64,000 bases of DNA from Areca catechu. Lineage: Eukaryota > Streptophyta > Magnoliopsida > Arecales > Arecaceae. Each line of letters opens with the position of its first letter. Within the stretch, counting starts at the first letter, position 1. The notes beneath the pieces were generated by a model. The model saw only the letters and a list, made by a program, of their open reading frames with translations. It had not been told where the DNA came from and made no database searches. Positions 33,261 to 43,975 of this stretch are shown here, piece after piece. The translations under genes were made by a program, and so were the position numbers. Location: the NCBI GenBank assembly GCA_021397845.1, contig CM038050.1, forward strand, positions 6,948,471 to 7,012,470. The letters run 5' to 3'.

Positions 33261-34555
33261 CAGCCATGAATGATTTAGCATCAACATCCACCAACCTTCT
33301 TCTGCATGTTGCTGTAGTGGCCGGGCATGGAGGGCCATGGGCCACCACTAGCAACATCAAAAGATCTACAGGAGTGGCATGGTGTCAGATGGCACGGCAA
33401 CGAGAAAAGAATAATACTCTGAAATTATCCGCTAGAGCTTTTAAAATGCTTGCCTATATTATATTAAAGATGTTTGGTTCATGATTAGAATTAGAATCTA
33501 CGTTGGAATGCATATCAGAATGGTCGTATCTGCCCGAGCATTCAATTCACCATCGAAATCAAGATGAAAATAAATGATTACTATTATTAAAAATTATTTA
33601 CATATAAAAATTAGAATCAACTAAAAATCTCTAAAAATTAATTAGTTTTATTTTAAATTTTTTTAAAGATTTATTTTATTTTATTTATTTAAATAAAATA
33701 AATTTATTTTTTTAGATTTATTTATTTAAATAAAATATATTATTAATATTTTTAATCATTATATCTAATAAATATTTTTAATAAATATTTATTTTTATCA
33801 ATATTTTTTTATTTTTATGTTATTCATCATTTCAGTACCTCCTATGATGGCAATAACTAGTTGATGGTAAAGTCTACCATCCCGTTTCTCCAGTAGAAAG
33901 TCATTGCCAATTCCTTTACTATCTTCAATCCCATCAGCTCTGCTACCATCTTCTAAATCTTATCAGCATTATCCCCCAATATCGCTGCTATTCGGTTGAT
34001 TGCCTTGCACTAGCTACTAGTACATAGCTAGGCACCCAAGCATCACCTTATTTTATTAATTTTTATTTATTTTTTATCTAATTTTATTATTTTTATTATT
34101 ATCTTATATTTTTATTAATATTTTTATTTATTTAACCCCTTAACATTTTAAATCTACAAAACCATATTATAATATTATAATATTTTAAATTAATTTATTG
34201 ATTATTTCTATATTTTTTTTAAAAAAAATAATATTAATTATTAGTATTTTTTATTAAACATTTTATATTATATTTTAAGCTTATTTTTATTATTTTCTTT
34301 TTTTTCATTACTTTTATCTTATTTAATTTTTTATTATTTTTATTTTTATTAAATTTTAATTCTTAATCTTATTTTATTATTTTAAAAATTTTTATCTTAT
34401 ATTTTCATTAATATTTTTAGTTGATATTTTATTTTATTTTTATATTTTTATTTCATTTGACTATTTTATGTTATTTTAATTTTAAATTTAATTTTAATTA
34501 ATTTTATTTATATATTTATAAAAATCTAAACCTAAAATCTTTACAAATCCCGAAC
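33261..34555. other. Intergenic, mostly very AT-rich
   Basis: From about 33580 to 34550 the sequence is dominated by short A/T words such as ttttatttt and aataaa. No coding signal. A TTTGGTTCATGATTAGAATTAG word near 33474 is reminiscent of short plant DNA transposon ends, but I could not pair it convincingly. Confidence 0.5.
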
Positions 34556-34960
34556 CCTTACTCGCCCTTCTTTCCCTGCCGCGGCTTCCCTCCCCTCACG
34601 TTGCCATCGCCATCCCTCCCCCTCGAGCTACCGCCGCTGCCAGGCTCCCCTCCTCCTCTCACCCCCGTTGCCACTGCAGCATGGCTCTCCTCCCCCTCTC
34701 GCCGCCGCCACCACGGCCTCCGCTCCCTTCTCGCCGCCATCGCTACCGCCGTGAGCTCACCTCCCCTCTCGCCACCGTCACCACCGTCGCCCGGCTCCCT
34801 TCCCCCTCTCGCCGCCACCGCGGGCTCCCCTCCCTCCTCGCCACTGTGACCACCTGGCTTTCCTCCCCCTATCGCTATCGCCCTCGTCGCCGCCACCCCC
34901 ATTATCCTCGCCCCCGATGCCCATCTCTTCTCATCATCTTTCACCTCTTCCTCTCCGTCT
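34556..34960. repeat. GC-rich low-complexity tract
   Basis: About 400 bp of ccgccgcc/ctcccc-type sequence gives Pro/Arg/Ser-rich frames on both strands. Overlapping open frames in several phases with no domain argue that it is not a gene. Confidence 0.6.
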
Positions 34961-35251
34961 TCAGCATCGGGTTTTTTTTTTTTCTCAGAAGGAATGGGCT
35001 TCCAATCCAGAGAATTGGGTTATTCCTATTCCACATGACAATCGGAATCAGAATAGAACGGCTCTCAACCAAAAGGTTGGAATGGGAGTCATCTATTCCC
35101 ATTCCAGGCCTTAATTTCTTCAAAGCAAATATGCCCTTAAAATCCAAAAAAAAAAAAAATCTATCATACTAATTACATACATCTTTTTGAAATCCCACAA
35201 AATTTCTGCCATTCGATAATATATAGTTCTGGATCTGTAATTCCTCCCGTG

Positions 35252-35390
35252 AAGGCAACTGAATTTCAAATTATGATTTAGACAATGTAAGAATATGGCA
35301 AAAATATGACAAGAAATGAGATTATTTCCTTGTCATATTTTTGCCATATTCTTACATTGTCTAAATCATAATTTGAAATTCAGTTGCCTT
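35252..35390. repeat. Near-perfect inverted repeat, 62-bp arms, 15-bp loop
   Basis: 35252-35313 and 35329-35390 are exact reverse complements over 62 bases, starting AAGGCAACTGAATTTC and ending at a 15-base loop that itself can nearly pair. Outside the arms there is no further symmetry. Transcribed, it would form a long hairpin RNA. The lack of any mismatch means it is young, under constraint, or a cloning or assembly fold-back. Confidence 0.95.
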
Positions 35391-35936
35391 AGGCTGCAAA
35401 AGTTAGTAGGTGAAAATTCTGGAACATTTACAAGTTTACAAAGTAGCCTGTTGAAGCTAACTCCTTTCTTAATAAAAGAAAGAAATCTCATGTTTTTGTG
35501 TAGGTTGTTCACAAGCAAGAGCAAGACTGAGAAACCAGGTCACAGGTTTCTCCGAGCCTAACTTGAACGGGTAAGTTGCAGATCAACGGGCTGGGCAAAC
35601 AGGCAACTTGACAGAGTGATGCTTCTCATTTTTTCCTGATTACTAAAAGTGAAGCCATAAGCTATAGAATTCTTGTAACGTACTCGGTTCATTCTCATAA
35701 GCAATTAAAGGGCTTAGGAGAATTATTGGTTCATAAACTTTTACTATAGAAATTCTCCAAAATTAAGCAAAAAGTAAACAGAAGAAGTATGTATTTAGTC
35801 CGTAAGTAGGCTTGAGCACAACTTTCCTGCTATCATGTCATAACTAGCGAGATGAATCCCATCTTTGACATTACTTCACTCCATGGTACATAGTCTAATC
35901 ATATCATGATAATTAGGCAAGGATCTCATCAAAATC
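35391..35936. other. Intergenic, nothing recognised
   Basis: No supported gene or repeat; short open frames have no recognisable content. Confidence 0.5.
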
Positions 35937-36036
35937 TAATTGATTTTTTAAATTTTTATTTATTTATTTATTTTGTGAGCGAAAGGGATGGGAAATAAAT
36001 CCTGGTATAACAATTCCCGTAGGCTCCCGTCCTGCC
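35937..36036 (-). mobile_element. SINE-like element, 3' part (split by LTR element)
   Basis: The TAATTGAT duplication at 35937-35944 is followed by a T-rich tail (an A-rich tail on the minus strand) and the word gaaagggatgggaaataaatcctggtata. That word matches the similar element at 53698-53980. The body is cut at 36036 by the LTR element and resumes at 39731. Confidence 0.6.
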
Positions 36037-37088
36037 TGTAGGGTTTTGTGTGGTGCTCCTAAGCCTTGGAGAGACTTGGGAGACCATGGCAGGGATGCTG
36101 GTGGCGGATCCCTGGTGCTTAGGAGCGTGTCCCAAGCTATCCTGGAGGTATTCCAGGGTTTTCTGGGAATTTTTTCCAGGATCCCTTTTGAGTCATGTTG
36201 GGTCAGGGGATTTGATCCAAGAATTATTGATTTTATGTTGGCTTTGAAAGGGTGGAGTTTTTTGAGAGATTGTAATATAACCCAATTGGATTATGGGGTT
36301 GGGTCCAGGTTTATTAAACTGGTTAGGAGGTTAGCCAGTTGGTTTGTTAGTTGGTTGGTTGTAACCAATTAGGAAGCCCAACCATGTGAGGTATCCTAAT
36401 CAGTTTGTTATTGGCCCAAGACAAGTCCTAACTACCCACGTGATATTCGAATCCTAACAAGATTCAAGAGGTAGTTGCAGTCCAACAAGAAGTCCAATAT
36501 CAGACGCCCAATCCAAGAAGGCTTCAACGCCCCCCATGTGCTATAAACATGAGAGGATGGGGTGTGCGGTTGGAGAGTCTAAGAGGCCAACCCTTTTGGG
36601 GTCTCACGGTCACGTGAAGACCGTGGAGAGATCAGCGTGAAGGCCTTGGTCTGTGGGGCTTGGCTCATGGTTCCAAGGTGGAGGCTTCTTGGAGACCACA
36701 CGTGAGGGAGTCCACGTGGGAGACCATGGTGATGGACTACAGAGTGACCGCACGTGAGGGAGATATCACGTGGAGGGCTTGTGCCGTGATTATGTTTTAC
36801 GGGGCTTTGGAGAAGGGACGCATGTTAAGGTATTGTCCATGCGTGGCGTACGTGGATTCTTGGGGCATTAGGCCTGCAAGAGAGAAGACGTGCGGGACGG
36901 CGAGAAGCTTCTGGGTTTTCAGAAGGGCTGTCGAGTGTTATCTTATTTGTTGTAACAAGATTTTTCTCTAAAGGAATAAAGCAATCTCTCTTTTTTCTCC
37001 TATATCTTTCCTGATAATTGTTCCATTTCTGCCATGGCAGCATCAAGTTGGATCCGGGCATTCCGTGGAGCAGGTTTGCTCCCCAACA
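36037..37088 (+). repeat. 5' LTR of the non-autonomous element
   Basis: This 1,052-bp LTR has TATAAACA at 36542-36549, five CACGTG G-boxes between about 36600 and 36775, and an AATAAA at 36975-36980. The box and polyadenylation signal bracket a likely R region. Confidence 0.88.
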
Positions 37089-37090
37089 AC

Positions 37091-37102
37091 TGGTATCAGA
37101 GC
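37091..37102 (+). other. Primer binding site of the non-autonomous element
   Basis: TGGTATCAGAGC two bases after LTR1, complementary to initiator tRNA-Met. Confidence 0.9.
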
Positions 37103-38683
37103 CTGTAATTTTTTCAACAACCCATTGGGCCAGCTCAGGTGGATCGACGGGTTTAAGTCAATGCTCTGAAAATCGTGCTGATGGTTTTTCGACGATTTCG
37201 GGCTCAATTGAACTCCGATTTGAGTCCCGTCTGCATCGTTGGACTCCATTTTTCGAGCTCTTCGTATTGAGCTAGGTTGGATCTGATGATGGAGTCAGAT
37301 AACAGGGTATGTGGAGATTGCGGTGCAGCGGCCGTGTGTGCGAGCAGCACATGCAGGATGGTTCCATCTTCGGTACTCCTTGATGGACAGAGGTTCGTGG
37401 TATCGGGAGCAGTGCGGAGGTCTGCTGGTGGAGCGGATCTCATCGAAGATGATGGGTACAGTGGTGCAAGAGTTCGCGACAGTGGTGCAGACCTGCAGGT
37501 TTTGTGCTGAGGAGCTTTGACAGGTCGAGTGATCTGTGGTTCAGCACAGGTGGAGCGATACATACCGGGATCTTTCAGAGCATGAGTGGTAACTCCATCG
37601 GTAGTGGACCAGGTCTCGGTCACCGTGGAGGAGAGCGATCGGTAGTACTCCAGCTACCTTGATCGTGATGGAGCTGGACGTGGGTGGTATCCTGCGTAGT
37701 TGGTGGTCGGTCTCGGGAGATGGGTATCTCAGGGAGACTGGAGTACATCAGCAGAGGTGGTACCATGGACAGCTCAGGGAGACAGGAGATAGTCTCAGGG
37801 AGCGCCGGAGGTATCGGACAGTCGGGAGTGTCCCGGTATGGCAGGATTGGCCTAGGGACGGAGATTGGAGCTGATGGAGATAGCAGCTCAGGAAGATCAG
37901 AGATAGGTCTCAGGGAGCGCCAGGGACATCATGCAGTCGAAAGACAGGCTAGGACATGATGGAGCAGTCGCTAGAGATGGTTGCTGGATTCAGTCACTGG
38001 GTTAGCAAAAGAGTTGGGATGAGCTCTTGGTTTCGAAGGAGCCTGCGAGATGCAGTGTATTCGAAACGGTCTCGGAGAGGTCCGCGTGATGCGGAGGGTC
38101 CGAGAAGGCAGCGACGGTGTTCGAGGTGCAGCGGCAGGCTCAGCAGGGCAGCGTTGAGTGGCTGGCCTCGGAGTTTCTTTCTGTGGCATCAGTGGGACTT
38201 CAGTTTCAGGTGGAGCACCCGAGAGAGGTGGCTTCACAGGTGGAGCAGGATTCGACACGAGTTCAGAGCAGGAGATGCAGGGATACTGGCCATATCCTAG
38301 CACGAGTGCCAGGGGTGCACTTAGCCAGGTAGAGCAGAGTGTGCAGAGACTGGCGTGGCTCTGGGGAGATGGTGTCAGGTAGAGCTCCAGTTATAGCGAG
38401 TGTCGGTTCAGGTTCACTGTGTTCTCTCCAGGGAAGTCCAAGGAAAAGTCCGATGCAGCTGCCAGGCAAAAAGAAGGCTACAATCATGGTGCCAAGGTAC
38501 AAGCAAGGACTTCAGCTATGGAGGCGGTCATCCCAAAGGTCTCCAAGTGCATGCAGCAGCTGAAGGGTATTGGCAAAGGCAAGGAGATCCGTACAAGGAG
38601 CTGTCAGGACAGGCAGTTACAGTCGGGTTGTGCATGGAGGACATTGCCAGGTTTGCCAAGGCTTGGGGCACCAAGATGGAGAT
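37103..38683 (+). other. Non-coding interior of the LTR element
   Basis: The interior is G-rich on the plus strand, with recurring words such as ctcagggagactgg and caggtggagcagg. Several overlapping short frames exist on both strands, none with retroelement motifs. I regard it as non-coding. Confidence 0.65.
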
Positions 38684-39730
38684 TGTAGGGTTTTGTGTGG
38701 TGCTCCCAAGCCTTGGAGAGACTTGGGAGACCATGGCAGGGATGCTGGAGGCGATCCCTGGTGCTTGGGGGCGTGTCCCAAGCTATCCTGGAGGTATTCC
38801 AGGGTTTGCTGGGGATTTTTTCCAGGATCCCTTTTGAGTCATGTTGGGTCAGGGGGTTTGACCCAAGGATTATTAATTTTATGTTGGCTTTGAAAGGGTG
38901 GAGTTTTTTGAGAGATTATAATATAACCCAATTGGGTTATGGGGTTGGGTCCAGGTTTGTTAAATTGGTTAGGAGGTTAGTTGGTTGGTTGTTTAGTTGG
39001 TTGGTTGTAACCGATTAGGAAGCCCAATCATGTGAGGTATCCTAATCAGTTTGTTATTGGTCCAAGACAAGTCCTAACTATCCATGTGATTGAGTCCTAA
39101 CAAGATTCAAGAGGTAGTTGCAGTCCAACAAGAAGTCCAATATCAGATGCCCAATCCAAGAAAGCTTCAACGCCCCCCATGTGCTATAAATATGAGAGGA
39201 TGGGGTGCGCGGTTGGAGAGTCCAAGAGGCCGACCCCTTTGGGGTCTCACGGTCACGTGAAGACCGTGGAGAGATCAGCGTGAAGGACTTGGTCCGTGGG
39301 GCTTGGCTCATGGTTCCAAGGTGGAGGCTTCTTGGAGACCACACGTGAGGGAGTCCACGTGGGAGACCATGGTGATGGACTGCAGAGAGATCGCACGTGA
39401 GGAAGATATCACGTGGAGGGCTTGTACCGTGATGGTGTTTCACGGGGCTTTGGAGAAGGGACGCACGTTGAGGTATTGTTCGTGCGTGGCGTACGTGGAT
39501 TCTTGGGGCATGAGGCCTGCAAGAGAGAAGACGTGCGGGACGGCGAGAAGCTTCTGGGTTTTCAGAAGGGCTGTCGAGTGTTATCTTGTTTGTTATAACA
39601 AGGTTTTTCTCTAAATGAATAAAGAAATATCTCTTTTTCTCATATATCTTTCCTGGTAATTGTTCCCTTTCTGCCATGACGGCATCAAGTTGGATCCGGG
39701 CATTCCGTGGAACGGGTTTGCTCCCCAACA
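38684..39730 (+). repeat. 3' LTR of the non-autonomous element
   Basis: This 1,047-bp LTR carries TATAAATA at 39185-39192, five CACGTG G-boxes between about 39250 and 39415, and AATAAA at 39618-39623. It differs from the 5' LTR by scattered substitutions and small indels. Confidence 0.88.
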
Positions 39731-39986
39731 TCGTCATATAATGTTCGATTCAAGGTACTCAGATTTTTGCAGTCTTTTCCCACCTAAAGGTGAGTACGTC
39801 AACCTGACACTACCACTAAGGCATCGGCTAGTAGAACTGGGACAAAGAGGGAGACCTGACCTCTAACCCATACCAGCGATCGTGGGCTCCAGAAAAATTT
39901 CTGGATTTAACCGAGTTATCCACTGGACCGGTTGATAGTGAGGCAAGGCCTCTACCAACCAGGCTACCACCTTAACGGTAATTGAT
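39731..39986 (-). mobile_element. SINE-like element, 5' part
   Basis: On the minus strand the element starts just inside TAATTGAT (39979-39986) with a tRNA-like head, GGTGGTAGCCTGGTTGGTAG, which resembles a Pol III A box. It continues to the LTR junction. The word gttcgattcaag at 39752 matches the copy at about 53790. Confidence 0.6.
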
Positions 39987-41440
39987 ATTTTTTTTAAAAA
40001 AAATAGAGAATCATATGACAGTGACATTAAGGCTGATTTTTCTAGTTATAATTATCCATGAAAACTTAAGGCTGATTTTTCTAAGAAAAAAGGCAGTGGT
40101 ACTTGGCATTATGACTCTTTGCTGATGTTGAACAAACACCAATGAACAAATTACAATGTCCAGGTCCAGTCGAAGCCAGTTCCATCTCTGGAATCATAGG
40201 TTTGAGTCGAGTAGTGGTCGTACTTCTGCATGAATACTGTTTGTTTCGTCCATCAGCTATAGTATTTCATAAAACTAAAATGCATATCCCTATTAGTTTG
40301 CTTCTTCACTTCCGAGTGGTTGTGGGAATCCAATTGGCTAATATCTTTCTAAGCCACAAACCCAAATATTACACAGTAAACTCCTTTCAGACTAGATTTT
40401 ACTGGATCAGACATTTTTTGTCACAGCTACAGTTGTGATCCAGGAGTGAAGCTGGTTGCTATCAGTCTCTGTATGACCAACCAGATAGTTCACAGATCTT
40501 ATTTCCTACTAGTAACGATGACAGCTAGAAATGTTCTTCTTTCATGATTGCCGCAATACAACTAATACCAACCGTGTCAGCATCCACAATTTTTCTTCAA
40601 AACAAAAACCCTAACACAAAGTGTTGGAATGACATTCTTAAAAAGCGAATACCAAATATTTGGGTTGGCACATTGATCGTTATTCACCATTTTGTTTTTA
40701 GTTTGTTGCACAACCTTTGTCGAAACCTTCTAATAACCATTTGATTGATTGAAAGTTTGAAGATGGTTATCCCGCTTCATTTCAAACCGAAGCTAGAAGA
40801 TTACATTATGTCAGACTGATATAATATCATACTACTGAAAGACTAAGCTCAAAGAGTATAGGTACAGGATGCTTAACCTTCATCGAAGTCCTGCTGGTGT
40901 ACTTGTCTGCATTGAGTTCCATGCTCGATTAGATGATTCTATGATATTTTAAACAATCAGATTTCTGTTCAGAGTGTATATGATGAGATCACTTTCATGG
41001 ATAAGAGTCCGCATCTGCATGATCTCATTGCTGATTATAAAGAATGCAAATCCAGTAGAATCAAGAAGAAGATTCTGTTGCAATAACACATTACCCTCTA
41101 AACAGAAAGGGGGAAAACCATAAGGGGAATTTGCAAAAGGCTAATTTCATATTGTTCTCCAATCAGTGCCATGCAAGTAGTCACAATTACCAGCCCGGAT
41201 GGGAGGCCATCCAGTACTCTGTGACTACAAGCCAGTTTCTATGCTTCGAGTACTTGTCATGTTCATTCTTGGTGTTTTTACTATACTTTCACAAGAATGT
41301 AAAGGCAATTTGAACATATCTAGGATTAAGGAAATCGGATGTTTGAGAGCAGACATTTTCAGCCATGTCTATTTTAGTTCCTTGCATTCCAAGGGAGGGA
41401 ATTCTCTCATCTATATAACATTGACCATATCTGATCACAA
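39987..41440. other. Intergenic, nothing recognised
   Basis: AT-rich sequence. No ORF with recognisable content and no repeat structure that I can support. Confidence 0.5.
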
Positions 41441-43975
41441 CCATGATTTATGCTGATGCTGCTTCATGCCCAAACTTTGAAGGTTGCTGGAGGGGATGTG
41501 CTGATGGGTTATACCTGTAAGAAAAGTCATGATCAGAGATTGCTCCGGTAAAAGCCCTCCGATGATTAAGTCAGGTGATAAGCAACAGGAGAAAGAAAGT
41601 AGAGCAAGGAGAAGAGAGAGTGTGTCGTGTTTGAGAGATGTTGAATTATTTTGGAAGCTTCCAGGAAGCTTTCTTTTATAGACGAGTGATGGGGGCATTA
41701 TCAGAATGCAGAAAATTTCAGTGGGTTTAGTGAGAAGTCACAAGACATCATGTCCTATCAGGGAATCTGACAAAGGATCACCCCATTTATCTGGGATGTC
41801 TGCCATCCATTAATTGGAACCTTGTTTCTTCTGCATTGCTGATCGCATCTCTAAATGGTGATGGGGATACAGCCTGGTCAAACTCTCCTTAATTGAGGGA
41901 ATTTGGCAAAGATTACTGGAGATGGACCCTGATCATAGTATTAAATTCATGGAAATGAGCATCAGAAGATTCTTTCTTAAATTGCCTGGAAGTATGCTGC
42001 CATGGCATTTTAACTTTTCCTGGATGCAAGGGCCCTGGATCAGACCCAGTCCTTCTATTAAGGCCGAGGATGACTGGGGCCAAAGGTCTTGAAAAATGAT
42101 CCTGATGTGACAGAGCTTAACTATTGAGAGCATCGTGAACCCTTACTAAGTCTTCAGTTAACTAAGTCGAGGGTTTCAGGATGCTCTCCTGACCCATCCA
42201 AAATGAGGGGGTCAAATCTTGGATGTCGGAGGGGTAGCAATCCTTTATCGAGACCGACAATCACTCAGATCGAAGGAATTTAGTGGCATAGCTCTATCCT
42301 GCTCGAGAGATAGTTGGCCTTGGATACCAGGGATGAACCTCAAACATGGAACCTTTGGCATGCACCACTTTGACACATGTCTTACTATCTAAAAAACTAT
42401 TATATACAGAGGCGACATGTAACTAAAGTTGTTCCATTAAGAAACTCAAAAGTAATTATACTAACACTTCTCATGGACCACGTCATAGATATTTAGTTGA
42501 TATTTTATTTGAGCAAATGTTTTGTACATAAATATACTAAGGATGAAAGGTCTGATATCGAGGATTGGGAAGACCGAAGGAGACTTAATGTGATCTTGCC
42601 TCACTCAGAAGAGGGCAAGTGATTACCTGTGTTGACATCCAACTCGAGGATCTTTGGGATACTGAAGATGAGGGATTAATCCCCACATCATTTATCCCCC
42701 ACTTCTTAACCTAAGTGCAAAACATCTCGGGCTGAGAAGCAGACTCAACTGCATGTCCGAGGGATCCCGAGTTCAAGCCAGAGAGTTATTGCACTAATCC
42801 AATAATATGAAAAGGGTTGGCAAACAAAAGGGTGTCGCGTGGCACATTTATAATGCTCCTCGAGATTAAAGAAAAATTTATGGCCACCCCTCTCTTTAAA
42901 TAGAAGGTTTAAGGCAATCTTTTTTGGCATCACTTTAGTTTTAGTGGGAGAAGCTTCGCACCATTAAGAGGTGATTTCTAGCGACCAAGACAATTTCTAG
43001 CAAGCTTTAGGCAGGTTTTTGATGTCAAAATTTGCATTTGGATGGATCCAATCAAGTTCATTGAGGTTCGAAGGGCTGCTACGAAACTTCAAAAATGATG
43101 CATTGTGCCTGAGTTAATACTTAACCAACCCGTGAAATTGCCACTAAAGGAGCAAGCACCGAAGGTGTATACTTCGGAGCCACCTACTGTGAATTTTATC
43201 TAGGGTCCTAGGTCAGTCAAGAATTTGATATAGTCACTTTGCCTGCTGACACTCTGAAGATATGAGAGGCTGACCCTGAATCTTACAGGCACGGGGCCTT
43301 CGAATCGATCATTCCAATATGATAATGTATTTCTTTGTATTTTGCCTCGATGCCCTATTGATGGTGATTTGCCATACTTGGGGTGATCTCTTAACTTTTC
43401 TATGGAGTTAGCTGAGGCTGCAGAGAAAAAGATAGTAGTAGTTGAAGAAAAGGCCTCTTCTGCTAAAATACCGATCTATGAAGTTGAAGAACAGGCATCG
43501 AAGTTGGATTGGGCTTTTCAATAGGTGAAGAGCCATATCAACACCACAATTAAAGAAGTAACCTCGGACAATAAACTCAAACAGGCCACAGATTGGCTTG
43601 CCTCAATATGCATGCAAATGATTGAAGCTTGCCAGCAAAAGGCTCGGGTCACCAAAGAAGTGAGAGTGGAAATTGCCAATCTGAAAGAAAGCTTTCGTGC
43701 TAAACTTGCAAACATAAGGAAAAGCTCCCATGTCAGGGTCTATTGGTTCTGAGATGAACTCACGTCAATTAGAGAAGAAAATAGATGGCTATGGGATAAA
43801 CTTTGGCAAGCACGTAGCCGACTAGGTGATGAGAGATTCTCCAGTCAGGAGCAAGGAAGGATCCAGCAAGCCGAAGAGGCTCAGGAATGAAGCTTTGGTC
43901 GAAGCTCAATTTCTTCGCCAAGCATTGGAAGAAGAAAAAAGAAGGAATGCTATAGAAGAGGGAGTGGACCCTTGA
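41441..43975. mobile_element. Decayed gypsy-type (TAT-like) remnant
   Basis: On the minus strand around 41540-41580 the word CTGACTTAATCATCGGAGGG followed by ACCGGAG resembles the TAT-like word at 33140. A TATAAAAG lies near 41677 on the minus strand. From about 43400 to 43960 the plus strand encodes a broken coiled-coil-like stretch (for example 43525-43752, with IEACQQKARVTKEVRVEIANLK), like the C-terminal parts of retroelement-associated plant ORFs. Stops are frequent and nothing here can be functional. Confidence 0.35.

Larger units (their letters stand above)
36037..39730 (+). mobile_element. Non-autonomous LTR retrotransposon (no gag or pol)
   Basis: Two LTRs (36037-37088 and 38684-39730) start TGTAGGG and end CCCCAACA. 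A TGGTATCAGAGC primer site follows LTR1 at 37091, and a purine-rich agatggagat precedes LTR2. The 1.6-kb interior has no gag or pol motif on either strand. The flanking pentamers (CTGCC and TCGTC) do not match, so there is no target duplication. It probably relied on enzymes of a related copia element. Confidence 0.88.

Noticed and set aside
34558..35172. Overlapping Pro/Ser/Arg-rich open frames on both strands
   Set aside because: They arise from GC-rich low-complexity sequence, overlap in three phases and show no domain or codon-like pattern.
37204..38893. Many overlapping frames in the non-autonomous LTR element
   Set aside because: G-rich, repetitive sequence is open in several phases at once; none contains gag, protease, RT or integrase motifs.
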